Of a DNA stretch of 64,000 nucleotides, positions 19,091 through 28,512 are shown piece by piece. The notes under the pieces were generated by a model, which was given only the letters and a program-made list of their open reading frames with translations, searched no databases and was not told the origin of the DNA. This stretch comes from Mesorhizobium sp. (GTDB lineage: Bacteria > Pseudomonadota > Alphaproteobacteria > Rhizobiales > Rhizobiaceae): positions 1 to 64,000 of the forward strand of contig SAQG01000037.1 of NCBI GenBank assembly GCA_004020315.1. The letters are read 5' to 3'. The stretch's first letter is position 1, and every line of letters starts with the position of its first letter. A program made the translations under genes and the position numbers.

Positions 19091-21028
19091 TCAATTCGGA
19101 CCGATCCTCTCCTCCCTCACCACGCGGGCAGGGTCGACATCGCTTGGGTTGCACGCGGCCGGCAAGCCCTCGCAGGTCGGCGACAAGATCGGGACCGACG
19201 AATCGGCCGGCTCTCTTGGCTCGCTTTCGCCCACAATGATGTTGACGAGGTCGCCTGGCTGCAACAGGGTCATCCCAACGGTCTCGATGCTGACCGGCCC
19301 GGCTGCCGATTGCCGCACGATTTGATAGGTTGCGCTGTTTGCGTCCTTCGCAAACTGGGTGCGGGTCACCGGCAACGTGTACAGGACGCCTTCGCTGACG
19401 TTCAACTCGCGCGCATTGGCCGCGATCTGGCTCTCCGTGGCCTCGATCTCGACCTCCAGATCGTTTCTGAGGTCGGCCCGGGTCCGCAACACCTCAAACT
19501 CCGCCGACGCGAGGCGCTGCTTGGCGCTCGCGTATTGGTTGAGGGCGTCCTGCCGACGCTGTTCCGCGTCGGACAACTCACTCTGGATCTGATCCATCAC
19601 CGTCATGCTGAGAATTTTGCGGTCCACGAGCGTGCGCATGCTGTTGACGCGCTCCTGGCGCAGCTTGACGAGTTCGTCGAGCGACTCCATGCGCCCATAA
19701 GCGACAACATCCTGCCTGGCCGCCTCCAGCGCACGCATCGTCGCGCGCTCGCGATCCTTGCGGGCCGTGGCGACGGCCTTGCGCCGGTCGCTCTGCTCGT
19801 TGACGAGGTTGGCAGCTTCGGTCGCGCCGGCCAGCTCCAGCAACTGGCGCGGGGTAGTGGGTGCCGTGCCGTCGCGCTCGGCCTTCAGCACCGCCGCGCG
19901 CGCGAGCAACTTGAACATGACATCGATCGCCCCGCTCCGCTTCTGGGTCTCACGCACGGCTTCGATCTTCTGCCACGGCTCGCTCTCGGCCCGATCGAGT
20001 CCGCCGGCCAGCGCGATCGCGTGCAGGATCGTCATGCCGGACGCGTACTTGAACGAGCCAGGATTCTTGACCGGCCCCAGCACGTAAATGGGCGGGCGCT
20101 CCAGCGCCAGGATGTTGACCAGTCCCTCGCGGCCCAGCAGTTGATTGAAGGTTTCCACCAGGTCGGCCTGTACCTGTTGCGTCGACCGGTTGGCGACCGG
20201 AATGGAGCCAAGCAATGGCACGGAAATCGTGCCGTCCTCTTGGATCACATATTCGCCGCTCAATTCCGGACGCTGCAGGATGCCGTGCAAGGCCGAGGAC
20301 GCGCGCCCCCACTTGTCTTCCTCGACTTCGACGCGCTCGTAGAACACGATCTTGAGGCGGTCGCCGACGCCAAACAGGGCTCCGGTCGGCACGCCTGGCG
20401 CCTTGCTGAGGGTTCTGGGGCGCTCGGCACTCGTGGGGAGGGCAGGGACGATGCTCCGCTCGACCAACGCCGCGGCCGATGCATCCCGCCCCGTGCTGAG
20501 GGTTTTGGGGGGCTCGGCACTGGTGGGGATTCCAGGGGCGGCGCTCTGTTCGGCCAACGCCACGGCGGACGCGTCCGAAACGATCGCGCGGGAGGGTTCG
20601 GCCGTGGCTTGAACCGGTTGCTCTAGCCAGCTATCGATAGCAGCAGACACCTTCTGCACTACAGCTCCGGAGACATCCGCAGCCTTGTGCACCACGGCGC
20701 CGGAGACGTCCGCGGCCTTGTGCACCACGGCGCCGGAGACATCCACGGCCTTCTGCATCACGGCGCCGGAGACGTCCTCGGCCTTCTGCATCACGGCTCC
20801 GGAGACATCCTCGACCTTGTGCATCACGGCTCCGGAGATATCCTCGACCTTCTGCATCACGGGTCCGGAAACAACCTCCATGGCCCCGCCGTTTCTGATC
20901 GCGACCCCTCCCAGGGCGGCGGCCCCGCAGAGCCCAAAGGCAAGCAGGACAGCCTTCATTCCCCTGCGGCGAGCCGCTCGTGACGAAGGAGCGACGGGAT
21001 CGGAATTGTATTTTGTATCCATGGCCAT
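19091..21028 (-). CDS. Polysaccharide biosynthesis/export family protein (Wza/ExoF-like)
   Basis: TM helix, FGVGDRLKIVFYERVEVEE...LSGEYVIQEDGTISVPLLGSIPVANRSTQQVQADLVETFNQLL...PPIYVLGPVKNPGSFKYASGMTILHAIALAGGLDRAE, coiled-coil, C-terminal LLQPGDLVNIIV. Confidence 0.88.
   Translation of the reverse strand: MAMDTKYNSDPVAPSSRAARRRGMKAVLLAFGLCGAAALGGVAIRNGGAMEVVSGPVMQKVEDISGAVMHKVEDVSGAVMQKAEDVSGAVMQKAVDVSGAVVHKAADVSGAVVHKAADVSGAVVQKVSAAIDSWLEQPVQATAEPSRAIVSDASAVALAEQSAAPGIPTSAEPPKTLSTGRDASAAALVERSIVPALPTSAERPRTLSKAPGVPTGALFGVGDRLKIVFYERVEVEEDKWGRASSALHGILQRPELSGEYVIQEDGTISVPLLGSIPVANRSTQQVQADLVETFNQLLGREGLVNILALERPPIYVLGPVKNPGSFKYASGMTILHAIALAGGLDRAESEPWQKIEAVRETQKRSGAIDVMFKLLARAAVLKAERDGTAPTTPRQLLELAGATEAANLVNEQSDRRKAVATARKDRERATMRALEAARQDVVAYGRMESLDELVKLRQERVNSMRTLVDRKILSMTVMDQIQSELSDAEQRRQDALNQYASAKQRLASAEFEVLRTRADLRNDLEVEIEATESQIAANARELNVSEGVLYTLPVTRTQFAKDANSATYQIVRQSAAGPVSIETVGMTLLQPGDLVNIIVGESEPREPADSSVPILSPTCEGLPAACNPSDVDPARVVREERIGPN
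20639..20869 (-). repeat. Seven tandem 33-bp units encoding an 11-aa repeat (SGAVMxKxEDV) in the export protein
   Basis: SGPVMQKVEDI/SGAVMHKVEDV/SGAVMQKAEDV/SGAVMQKAVDV/SGAVVHKAADV/SGAVVHKAADV/SGAVVQKVSAA. Confidence 0.95.
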
Positions 21029-21311
21029 GGCGCGTGGCTTTCAATGGTGGCCATCCCGTCCCGAACTGGTCGAGCACGGGTCGACGGGCAAGGCTCTGCC
21101 TATCGTGAGCCTTCCCCGCCAGCGGCACAACTATCCCTTTGTGGGCACTCCTTCCGGATAAAGCGCGGCCTTGGGAGAACTCGTCCAATGGCCAGATTGC
21201 TGCGCTGCTGGAGAACTTCTTTGATGGCAAACCGGGACAAAGCGATCGAACGCAACGAAGAGGCGGAAATCTTGGTTTACCGACGCAGCGCCTCGAACGG
21301 TCTGCGGCTCC

Positions 21312-21515
21312 GGCATGCATTCGCAGGATAGCTGGGCTGTTTCCAACTTCATCTCCAGGCCCTGGAGAACGAGCCGATCACCATCTACGGCTCCTAGTTG
21401 CAAACACGATCGTTCTGCTACGTGGATGACCTGATGCATGGCTTGACGCGCCAGATGAATTAAGACGCGAACATCGACGAAGCCGTCAATCTTGGCAATC
21501 ATATCGAGGTAACCT
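21312..21515 (+). pseudogene. Decayed fragment of an NAD-dependent epimerase/UDP-glucuronate decarboxylase gene
   Basis: MHSQDSWAVSNFI-(frameshift)[51 protein letters not shown]; parallels [51 protein letters not shown] of the 2105-3172 gene. Confidence 0.85.
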
Positions 21516-21817
21516 GGCCGCCTCATGGTTTTCTTTCATCGGCCCGCGGGAAACCAAGCCCCGGTAATCCTGACGGCCGCGCATCGGCGCCACGATGGCC
21601 GCCGCCCGGAGCGGCTGAAAACCAGGGCTCGTGCCCTTCCCCAAGGTCTCAGGTTTGAGAATCCGGATAGGCCCCGACGATGCTGCCCTACGCCTAATGA
21701 GGGTGTTTTGGTGTAGGGTTTTCCTAGCGTAAGGTAAAAAAAAGAAACTATGCGGTTGGCGCGTGGAGGGCCCTACTCGACGCGTGTACCTCAATCGCGC
21801 TGGAGCGAGAGGCAATC

Positions 21818-22636
21818 ATGACAAGACAATCTTTTATAACAGTACTTGTCGGGCCGAGCGAGTTACTCCGAGAAGGCCTTAGTCGAATCCTGGATGCGGC
21901 AAAGTTTCGTGTTCTTTTCTCTGCGGCTTGTGTTCACGATCTTCTGCAGAAGCCGCTGGCCCAGCACCGGTCCATCTTGCTCATCATAGATGTCGGCGGT
22001 GCTGATGCGGATGCTGAATTCGCACAAATTGCAGAATTTAAAGCGATCTATCCGACCAGCCATGTCGTTGCACTAGCCGATCACTGTCGATCGACCGATA
22101 TAGTTTCAGCTTTTCGTGCGGGGGCTGACGGGTATTTGACCAAAGTCGCTGCTTACGACACCTTCATCAAAGCTCTCGAATTGGTTATGCTAGGTCAGAC
22201 GGTGTTACCTGCCGAAACTTCGACGTTTATTCAAGATATAAGACATGGTCTGAAACATGACGCGGTAGTTGATGAGTTAACAAAGGTGGTTCTAAAAGTG
22301 GAGAATGAGGATCAAGAACTATCAATCTTGTCAAATCGGGAAAACTGTATTCTACGTCGCTTAATCGAAGGGGAGTCTAACAAGGCCATCGCGCGCGAGA
22401 TTAACATTGCCGAAGCTACGGTGAAGGTACACGTCAAGGCCATCCTTCGAAAGATTCGGGTCCGCAACCGTACACAGGCTGCAGTTTGGGCGATGAACCA
22501 TGGCATGCTTGCTCCCGCGTCTGGCAATGCGCCGTCGGGGAACGAAAAGATGGCAACTCAGCCGTCCCACCGTCCGCACGATCTACTTGAAGCACAAAAG
22601 GGGTACCTCTTTCTCGACAATCATCATCCGAACTGA
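21818..22636 (+). CDS. LuxR-family response regulator
   Basis: N-terminal receiver-like domain; LSNRENCILRRLIEGESNKAIAREINIAEATVKVHVKAILRKIRVRNRTQAAVWAM (LuxR HTH). Confidence 0.85.
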   Translation: MTRQSFITVLVGPSELLREGLSRILDAAKFRVLFSAACVHDLLQKPLAQHRSILLIIDVGGADADAEFAQIAEFKAIYPTSHVVALADHCRSTDIVSAFRAGADGYLTKVAAYDTFIKALELVMLGQTVLPAETSTFIQDIRHGLKHDAVVDELTKVVLKVENEDQELSILSNRENCILRRLIEGESNKAIAREINIAEATVKVHVKAILRKIRVRNRTQAAVWAMNHGMLAPASGNAPSGNEKMATQPSHRPHDLLEAQKGYLFLDNHHPN

Positions 22637-22902
22637 CCTGCTAGCTCGTCCTGGTATATCGTCATTCCGGCTGGTGCATTCTTTTGCATTTTCGTTCAGC
22701 GAAGTCCGGATCGGAACGGTCGAGGGCGGAGAATCGGGGTTCTGGTGTGGAAATGCGACCAACTGGTGGCGGTCCTCACCCAGATCGACGAGACAAAAAA
22801 CAAATGGTTTCTCGAGACGAGCTTCGGGCTGCTGAGCGGGCAGCACAAGTCGAACACGGCCCACCGGGATTCACCCAAGGCGGGCCGCGTTATTGCTTGG
22901 GC

Positions 22903-23661
22903 TCACTCTTCAGCCAGAGTTCCTTCCGCGAGAAGATCGTTGACCATGTAGGCGACCTCCGTGCGGTTGGTCGCCTTCAGCTTCTTCATGATATTTCGGA
23001 TGTGGACCTTCACGGTGCTTTCGCGCAGGTTCAGTTCGTAGGCGATGATCTTATTCGCCTTGCCGCGCCGGAGCGCTTGCGCAACCTCGGCCTGCCTGAG
23101 CGTGAATATGCCTGTCAAAGGCTGCGTGTCGCGGCTGCTCGAATCTATCAGGTGCCGCATGGAAAGGACACTGCTCGCCGGCACGAAGATGCCTCCCGCT
23201 GCCGCAAGGTTGATCGCCTCGACACAGACATCGATGCCGACCGAGGTCGGAATGTAGCCGCGTGCACCGCATTCGAGAGCGGTCAGTATCTGCGCAAGGT
23301 CTTCGGTGTCGGCCAGGATGACCACAGGGACTGATTGGAACTCGGACGAAATATGACTGATCTCGTCCGCGATGCCATGATCGGTGACCTTCCGGCTGCC
23401 AAGGTTGAAGAGTATGGCTGCAAGGGGAGGGGCCGAACCCTTCTTCACGCGCCATTCATCGATTGAACCCATGGCGGCGACCTCCATGCCGAGTTCGTGA
23501 TCCGCGAGAGCCGCGGCGAGACACTCGCGGTCTAGGGCCCTTCCGTCAAGGATGAGGAGGCATTCCCTACCTGGTTGTTCGCGGACGCTTTCCGTTCCGC
23601 TGGACGGAACCCCTGACCGATTGGCCGAAGTGAAATTATGCAGTCGTGCTGTGGAATCCAT
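22903..23661 (-). CDS. LuxR-family regulator with degenerate receiver domain
   Basis: FTLRQAEVAQALRRGKANKIIAYELNLRESTVKVHIRNIMKKLKATNRTEVAYMVNDLL. Start assigned to MDSTARL inside longer ORF 22903-23814. Confidence 0.85.
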   Translation of the reverse strand: MDSTARLHNFTSANRSGVPSSGTESVREQPGRECLLILDGRALDRECLAAALADHELGMEVAAMGSIDEWRVKKGSAPPLAAILFNLGSRKVTDHGIADEISHISSEFQSVPVVILADTEDLAQILTALECGARGYIPTSVGIDVCVEAINLAAAGGIFVPASSVLSMRHLIDSSSRDTQPLTGIFTLRQAEVAQALRRGKANKIIAYELNLRESTVKVHIRNIMKKLKATNRTEVAYMVNDLLAEGTLAEE

Positions 23662-24421
23662 ATCAATACCCGCTCTTTCCCCACACAAGCCGCCTCGCGG
23701 CGGCCGATATATCTCCTCGTTTCCAGCATTTGAAAGTTTGATACCCAGCCATTGCGAAGGCTTAAGGCTCGATGCCCCCCGCTTTGAGTCTACAGCAGTT
23801 CCTCGCTCCCCCATCAGCGAGAACAGCTTGGGCAGTGTAAGGTCTATTTATAAGCAGTCTCTAACATAGGTTGCTTTTTCGGTAAATTTCGCCGCAAACG
23901 GACGCCAAGTTAGAATCCGAGGGCGCGGCAATCTGCCTGAAGACGCAGGGATGGGACGGCTTAGCCATCTCAAGCCGCTGGCAGTCGAACGACGATCGGG
24001 ATCGTGCCTGCGGCGATGGCAGCGATAGGCGAGGATCCCTGAAGGTGGAGTAGGCATGGTCAGGTCGCAGCGCTTCGATATCGGTTGCCCAACGCTTTAG
24101 TTGCTAGAACATCCGGTGGGTCTGCCGCAGTGTGTGAGACACCTGCACTTATTCGGCAGCACGCTCTCGTCGTGTCCCCGTCGGTCATGACGATCAGGCC
24201 TTTTTGCATATTGCTCAACACGAACGACGTTGAGTTCCGCTCGGTCCGTCCTTCACCGCAAGCCGGATGCGAATACCATGTGGTCGAGATAGACCACGGC
24301 CGCGCCGGGCCGCGCACGACCAGTCGTCTTGAAACATTGGTTGGAACTGTTGCAGCGACGGCGGAGAGTCCAGCGGAAAATTTGCTGATGGCTCATGCGC
24401 TGCCGCTCCAGGAGATAGCCG

Positions 24422-25126
24422 CTACCTGAGATACTCGTTGTCGAATCCGGCTATTTCAACCAGTTTCTTGCGGTTGATCACCTGTACATGGCCTGCCTTG
24501 AAAGAGACGAGATCGGCCTTGCGGAGTTCCCTCAACGTTCGGTTGACGTGAACGGTGGTCATTCCGAGGATGTCAGCCAGTTCATGTTGCGTAAGAGGAC
24601 ACTCATATCTTCCATGGGCCGACAAGCGAACCATGGAGAGCCTCTCCTCCAACTCGAGCAGGAAATGGGCGGTGCGGCTCATCGCGTTTCGCCGCCCAGT
24701 ATTCATGAGATGTTCGGCAAGGATGGCGTTCAGGCGGGCCAGGGAGCAGGCGATCTTCTTCCCGAGACGGCCTTCCGACAAGATGGCCTCGACAAGTTCC
24801 TTACTGGAAATTTCATAAACAGTTAGTTCGGTTATGGACGCCAGCGATGCTAAACGTGGTCCGTCCACAGAACGGAAACCGACAATGTCCCCCGTGAGGG
24901 GAGTGTCGATGATCTGCCGTTCTCCGTCCAGTAGCCCGTGGTAAAGGATGGCCCAACCCGATTTTACGATGAATATCTCACTGTTGTCGTCATCCTGGCG
25001 GCCAATCACCGAATGTGGTTTGTAGATTTTTGCGGTAACACTTAGAAAATCATTGTTCTCCCAATCGTTCTTCGACAATGTCCCCCCTATGGGGTGCGAG
25101 CGCATGAACTGCCATAGTGTCTGCAT
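24422..25126 (-). CDS. Crp/Fnr family transcriptional regulator
   Basis: cNMP-binding-like domain (EIFIVKSGWAILYHGLLDGERQIIDTPLTGDIVGFRS) and CPLTQHELADILGMTTVHVNRTLRELRKADLVSFKAGHVQVINRKKLVEIAGF. Confidence 0.9.
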   Translation of the reverse strand: MQTLWQFMRSHPIGGTLSKNDWENNDFLSVTAKIYKPHSVIGRQDDDNSEIFIVKSGWAILYHGLLDGERQIIDTPLTGDIVGFRSVDGPRLASLASITELTVYEISSKELVEAILSEGRLGKKIACSLARLNAILAEHLMNTGRRNAMSRTAHFLLELEERLSMVRLSAHGRYECPLTQHELADILGMTTVHVNRTLRELRKADLVSFKAGHVQVINRKKLVEIAGFDNEYLR

Positions 25127-25575
25127 GAAGAATCGCGAGTTTGCTTCTATTTCCGCACAATAATTGCCCCCCCGGACGAGTTCGACAGAACGACGTCCTA
25201 CCGTAGGGGCAGGCTGGCCTACTGTCCTCGTCTGTTTGAATGAGGCAAATTGCGCCGCGCCTTCGATCTTGACCCTTGATGAGGAATGGCAAGAGTTAGC
25301 GCGTTCACTTTTGGGGCAAAGCTGACGCCTGCCGCACGCCAAGTCTGGTTCTGGGCGCGATCTCGTCGTCGTATGCACGTTTCCTCGATGCTACCGCCTG
25401 TCTACGATCAGGGCTTGCAGGCCTAGGCGAGGGGCAGGGGCTACGCGAGCTTACCCCTGACTTTGATCGGGTTCCCTGCCGTTTGGTGGCCGACCATCGG
25501 GAGTGAAGCAGATCGTAGCGTAGTGGAAATTGGCACGCCGGCGCACAGCATCGCGCCCTGGCGTAGAAAAGGCGG

Positions 25576-25623
25576 TGGCTCCCCGGGCCGGATTCGAACC
25601 AGCGACCAACCGGTTAACAGCCG
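25576..25623 (-). repeat. Distal att copy (3' 48 bp of tRNA-Asn)
   Basis: tggctccccgggccggattcgaaccagcgaccaaccggttaacagccg, identical to 38135-38182; not a complete tRNA. Confidence 0.95.
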
Positions 25624-25726
25624 CTCTTATGAGAGCCAACCAGCGCACACTACCGGTTGTTCCTTGATCGCTAAAACCCTTGTGATGCATGGCTTTCGCT
25701 TTTGCGCTTGCGCATTAGCGCACACT

Positions 25727-25773
25727 AGGGCTACATAGGCAGGACAGACAAGTTGTAGCCCTGATGTAGCCCA
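25727..25773. promoter_or_regulatory. Candidate integrase arm-type sites, left end (AGGGCTACA; TGTAGCCCT; TGTAGCCCA)
   Basis: AGGGCTACA at 25727-25735, TGTAGCCCT at 25754-25762, TGTAGCCCA at 25765-25773, immediately upstream of the integrase gene. Confidence 0.55.
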
Positions 25774-25784
25774 AGGAGGCGTGT

Positions 25785-27101
25785 ATGCCCAAGGTTCTGC
25801 TTTCGGATTTCAAGATGAAGAGCCTCAAGGCGGCCGACAAGGGCAAGCGCTATGACGTAATGGACTCCGACGTCCGAGGCTTCGGCGTCCGCGTGAATGA
25901 CAAATGCGAGCGGGTGTTTATCTTCTACAGCCGCTTTCCCGGCAGCCCAGCGCCGCAGCGCAGAAGCATCGGCGAATACCCAGCAATGACGCTGGAGCAA
26001 GCGCGGAAGAAGGCGTCCGCCTGGCGCGACCTGATCAAGAACGGGATAGATCCCAAGGAACAGGAAGAGGAGGCCCGCCAGAAGGCGGAAGCCGACAAAC
26101 GCGAGAAGGACAAGGGAGCGGCCGAGCGGCGCGCCAGACAATTCGAGCGCGTCTTGGTGCGTTTCATCCGGGCTCGTAAGCGGGATGGCATTCGAAAGTG
26201 GAGGGAAGACCGCAACGACTTCAAGCGCGAATGTCTGCCGGTCTGGCGGGGGAAGGACGTCGGGGCGATCCGCAATCCCGACATCATGGCCGTCCTCGAA
26301 AAGATCAACGACCGCGGCGCCACCCGGCAGGCGCTGAATATGGCGCAAAAGATCGGCACATTCTTCAACTGGTGCGTGGATGACGAACTGATAGACGCCT
26401 CACCCTTCCGCGCCAAAAAAGTCAGAACGGCGATCGGCGAGAAGTCGTCACGAAAACGCGTCCTGACCGACACCGAGATCCGAACGCTGTGGAAGGTGAC
26501 AGACGGCACGGCCAAAGGCGTGGGCGCTGTTGAGGCGGCGGTCTATCGGCTGCTGCTTCTGACCGGGCAACGCCTCAATGACATCGCTCGGGCCTCATGG
26601 TCGGAAATCGATCTCGAAAAGAAGGTTCTGACTATCCCAGCGGCGCGGTTTAAGTCAGACCGCGACCACGCTGTTCCTCTTACCGATGACGCGGTGGAAA
26701 TCATCAAAGGTCTGCCGCGTTTTGGCAAAAAGAACGACAGTTGGCTTTGTTCGCTCGACGGCGAGAAGCCGGTGACCATCGGCCACAAGGTTAAGCTGCG
26801 GGTTGTTGCCGCCATGCTCGCGGCGATGCGGGAAGGAGACCCCGAGGCGCAGTTGCCGGCATGGGTCAACCACGACATCCGCCGAACGGTTCGCACCCGG
26901 TTGTCCGAGCTCGATGTAATGGACGAGGTAGCCGAGGCCGTCATCGGGCATGTGCCTACAGCGCTGGTCAGAACCTACAACCAGTCGGAACGGCTCAAGG
27001 TCAAGCGGGACGCCCTGGCACGCTGGGAGGGCGCGCTGAATGCCATCGTTGGGCGTAAGCAGGCTGATAACGTGATCTCGCTGACGGGGAGGGCATCGTG
27101 A
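25785..27101 (+). CDS. int: Tyrosine-type site-specific integrase (DUF4102 + phage integrase)
   Basis: N-terminal MKSLKAADKGKRYDVMDSDVRGFGVRV...RRSIGEYPAMTLEQARKKA; catalytic LLLLTGQRLNDIARASWSEID, VNHDIRRTVRTRL, AVIGHVPTALVRTYNQ. Confidence 0.95.
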   Translation: MPKVLLSDFKMKSLKAADKGKRYDVMDSDVRGFGVRVNDKCERVFIFYSRFPGSPAPQRRSIGEYPAMTLEQARKKASAWRDLIKNGIDPKEQEEEARQKAEADKREKDKGAAERRARQFERVLVRFIRARKRDGIRKWREDRNDFKRECLPVWRGKDVGAIRNPDIMAVLEKINDRGATRQALNMAQKIGTFFNWCVDDELIDASPFRAKKVRTAIGEKSSRKRVLTDTEIRTLWKVTDGTAKGVGAVEAAVYRLLLLTGQRLNDIARASWSEIDLEKKVLTIPAARFKSDRDHAVPLTDDAVEIIKGLPRFGKKNDSWLCSLDGEKPVTIGHKVKLRVVAAMLAAMREGDPEAQLPAWVNHDIRRTVRTRLSELDVMDEVAEAVIGHVPTALVRTYNQSERLKVKRDALARWEGALNAIVGRKQADNVISLTGRAS

Positions 27102-27619
27102 GCTTTATCACCTTCAACGAGGCTGTGACGCGCGTTCGGGCTCGCCTGAATGTGCCTAATCCCGATGACGTACTGTGGGAGGCCGTCCGCGACCGGCGCA
27201 TCAAAGCAGGCTTTCCGGGTGATCGCGACGACGAAGATTCGGCAGCCGACGCATGGACGGATCATCACCTCAACACGCGCGCGGCCCACATGACGAAGGC
27301 TGACCGCAATGCCCACACCAAGGTCGATCTCGATAGCCTGATGGCCTGGCTCGATTCATTCTTTGCGCCGGCAAAAGCCGCCCCTCAAACATTCACCACG
27401 GGGCTACCAGGGTCGCCCGAGAAAGGCCGCGCCGAGATACTGCGGGAGTTCGAGCGTCGGAAGGTGTCTGGCGAGACACTGCCGGTGCTGGCCGCCGAGG
27501 TGAGGGCGATCTTGAATTGGTACGGGCAGCGCTATCCAGACAGGTCGTGTCCTAAGCCGGCATCGACAGAGAACCTGCTCCGGAGCCTGCATCGAGAGGC
27601 CACAAAACGGGGCATATAA
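27098..27619 (+). CDS. Hypothetical MGE protein
   Basis: 173-aa ORF overlapping integrase stop (gtgA-type junction); no family recognised. Confidence 0.6.
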   Translation: MSFITFNEAVTRVRARLNVPNPDDVLWEAVRDRRIKAGFPGDRDDEDSAADAWTDHHLNTRAAHMTKADRNAHTKVDLDSLMAWLDSFFAPAKAAPQTFTTGLPGSPEKGRAEILREFERRKVSGETLPVLAAEVRAILNWYGQRYPDRSCPKPASTENLLRSLHREATKRGI

Positions 27620-27700
27620 TTATCGTTTTGTGCCGAGTTTTTGTGGCTCGGCGGATTGGCGACTTTGGAGTGGTCTACACACCACACAAGGGCCAACACC

Positions 27701-27895
27701 ATGCCTCTTATCCCCCTCAATGACCTGCCCACCAAAGGCATCACGTACAGCCGCAACTACATCGATCGGCTGATCAAGGAAGATCGCTTTCCGAAGCCGG
27801 TCTTTCTCTCGCCCCGCCGGCGCGCCTTCCTCGAATCTGAAATTGACGCCTGGATCAAGGCCCGCGTCGACCAGCGGGACGAGGTGGCTGCATGA
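27701..27895 (+). CDS. AlpA-like HTH regulator / excisionase
   Basis: MPLIPLNDLPTKGITYSRNYIDRLIKEDRFPKPVFLSPRRRAFLESEIDAWIKARVDQRD, classic AlpA layout. Confidence 0.85.
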   Translation: MPLIPLNDLPTKGITYSRNYIDRLIKEDRFPKPVFLSPRRRAFLESEIDAWIKARVDQRDEVAA

Positions 27896-28074
27896 GCTTT
27901 GCCCCGTCTCCGGAAATGATCGACGCGGTTGTTGAGTGGCGCCAGCGTCGCCCCGACGAGCGGGTAAGGCGCGCGCTTGTGCCGCTGTTGCGCGACCGAT
28001 TCGGAATCGGCCCGGCTGAAGCAGTCGAGGTCATCCGCCAGTGCCACGCTGGAGGCGCCGATGCGACTCTCTGA
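27892..28074 (+). CDS. Small hypothetical MGE protein (60 aa)
   Basis: ATGA overlap with AlpA-like gene: MSFAPSPEMIDAVVEWRQRRPDERVRRALVPLLRDRFGIGPAEAVEVIRQCHAGGADATL. Confidence 0.55.
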   Translation: MSFAPSPEMIDAVVEWRQRRPDERVRRALVPLLRDRFGIGPAEAVEVIRQCHAGGADATL

Positions 28075-28267
28075 AAGACGAAAGCCGGCCGCGTATCTGG
28101 CGCGAACCGGCCTTCAGGAAATGTCACGCTTGGCGGCTGATGACGTTTTGGAAATTAACTGTAATCCGGTTTATTTTCAAGCAAAACGATTGCAGTCCCG
28201 GTTTGACATGTCGTGGCCGCTGGCCCGTGTGGTGGCCGATCTTGCCTACGGGCGGGCGCCCGCATGA
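28061..28267 (+). CDS. Small hypothetical MGE protein (68 aa)
   Basis: MRLSERRKPAAYLARTGLQEMSRLAADDVLEINCNPVYFQAKRLQSRFDMSWPLARVVADLAYGRAPA; overlaps neighbours. Confidence 0.5.
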   Translation: MRLSERRKPAAYLARTGLQEMSRLAADDVLEINCNPVYFQAKRLQSRFDMSWPLARVVADLAYGRAPA

Positions 28268-28512
28268 ATGAACCGGTTCCTGGCCCTGTTATCGCCGCTG
28301 TCCGCGTTGCTCGCACCTGCCTGCTCGACGCGCAATTCCGTCTGGATGACCACGGCTACCATTGTCGGCTGCTCGACGGGCTTCAAGACGGCGCCGCAGC
28401 CCTCCTGGCTGAATGGGCGGGCAGGGATAGGCCGAACGTTGCGCCTGCCGTGCCCCTCTACTTCACCGAGGCCGCGCAACAGTATCGCCGGGCGGCAAGG
28501 AGAAGCTACTGA
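28264..28512 (+). CDS. Small hypothetical MGE protein (82 aa)
   Basis: MNEPVPGPVIAAVRVARTCLLDAQFRLDDHGYHCRLLDGLQDGAAALLAEWAG...; ATGA overlap upstream. Confidence 0.5.
   Translation: MNEPVPGPVIAAVRVARTCLLDAQFRLDDHGYHCRLLDGLQDGAAALLAEWAGRDRPNVAPAVPLYFTEAAQQYRRAARRSY

Noticed and set aside
19310-20626. 438-aa plus-strand ORF opposite the export gene
   Set aside because: The minus frame has clear polysaccharide-export motifs; plus frame is low-complexity shadow coding.
20639-20869. Possible CRISPR-like array (regular 33-bp units)
   Set aside because: Units are contiguous without spacers and in-frame in a coding gene: protein tandem repeat, not CRISPR.
22640-22880. Small overlapping ORFs between the two LuxR genes
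   Set aside because: No consistent domain in any frame; probably non-coding or too decayed to assign.
24060-24429. Possible transposase remnant between LuxR and Crp genes
   Set aside because: Neither strand gave a recognisable transposase motif; not enough support to annotate.
25576-25660. Second tRNA-Asn gene
   Set aside because: Only the 3' 48 bp match; the 5' half is replaced (ctcttatgagagcc...), so it is an att remnant.
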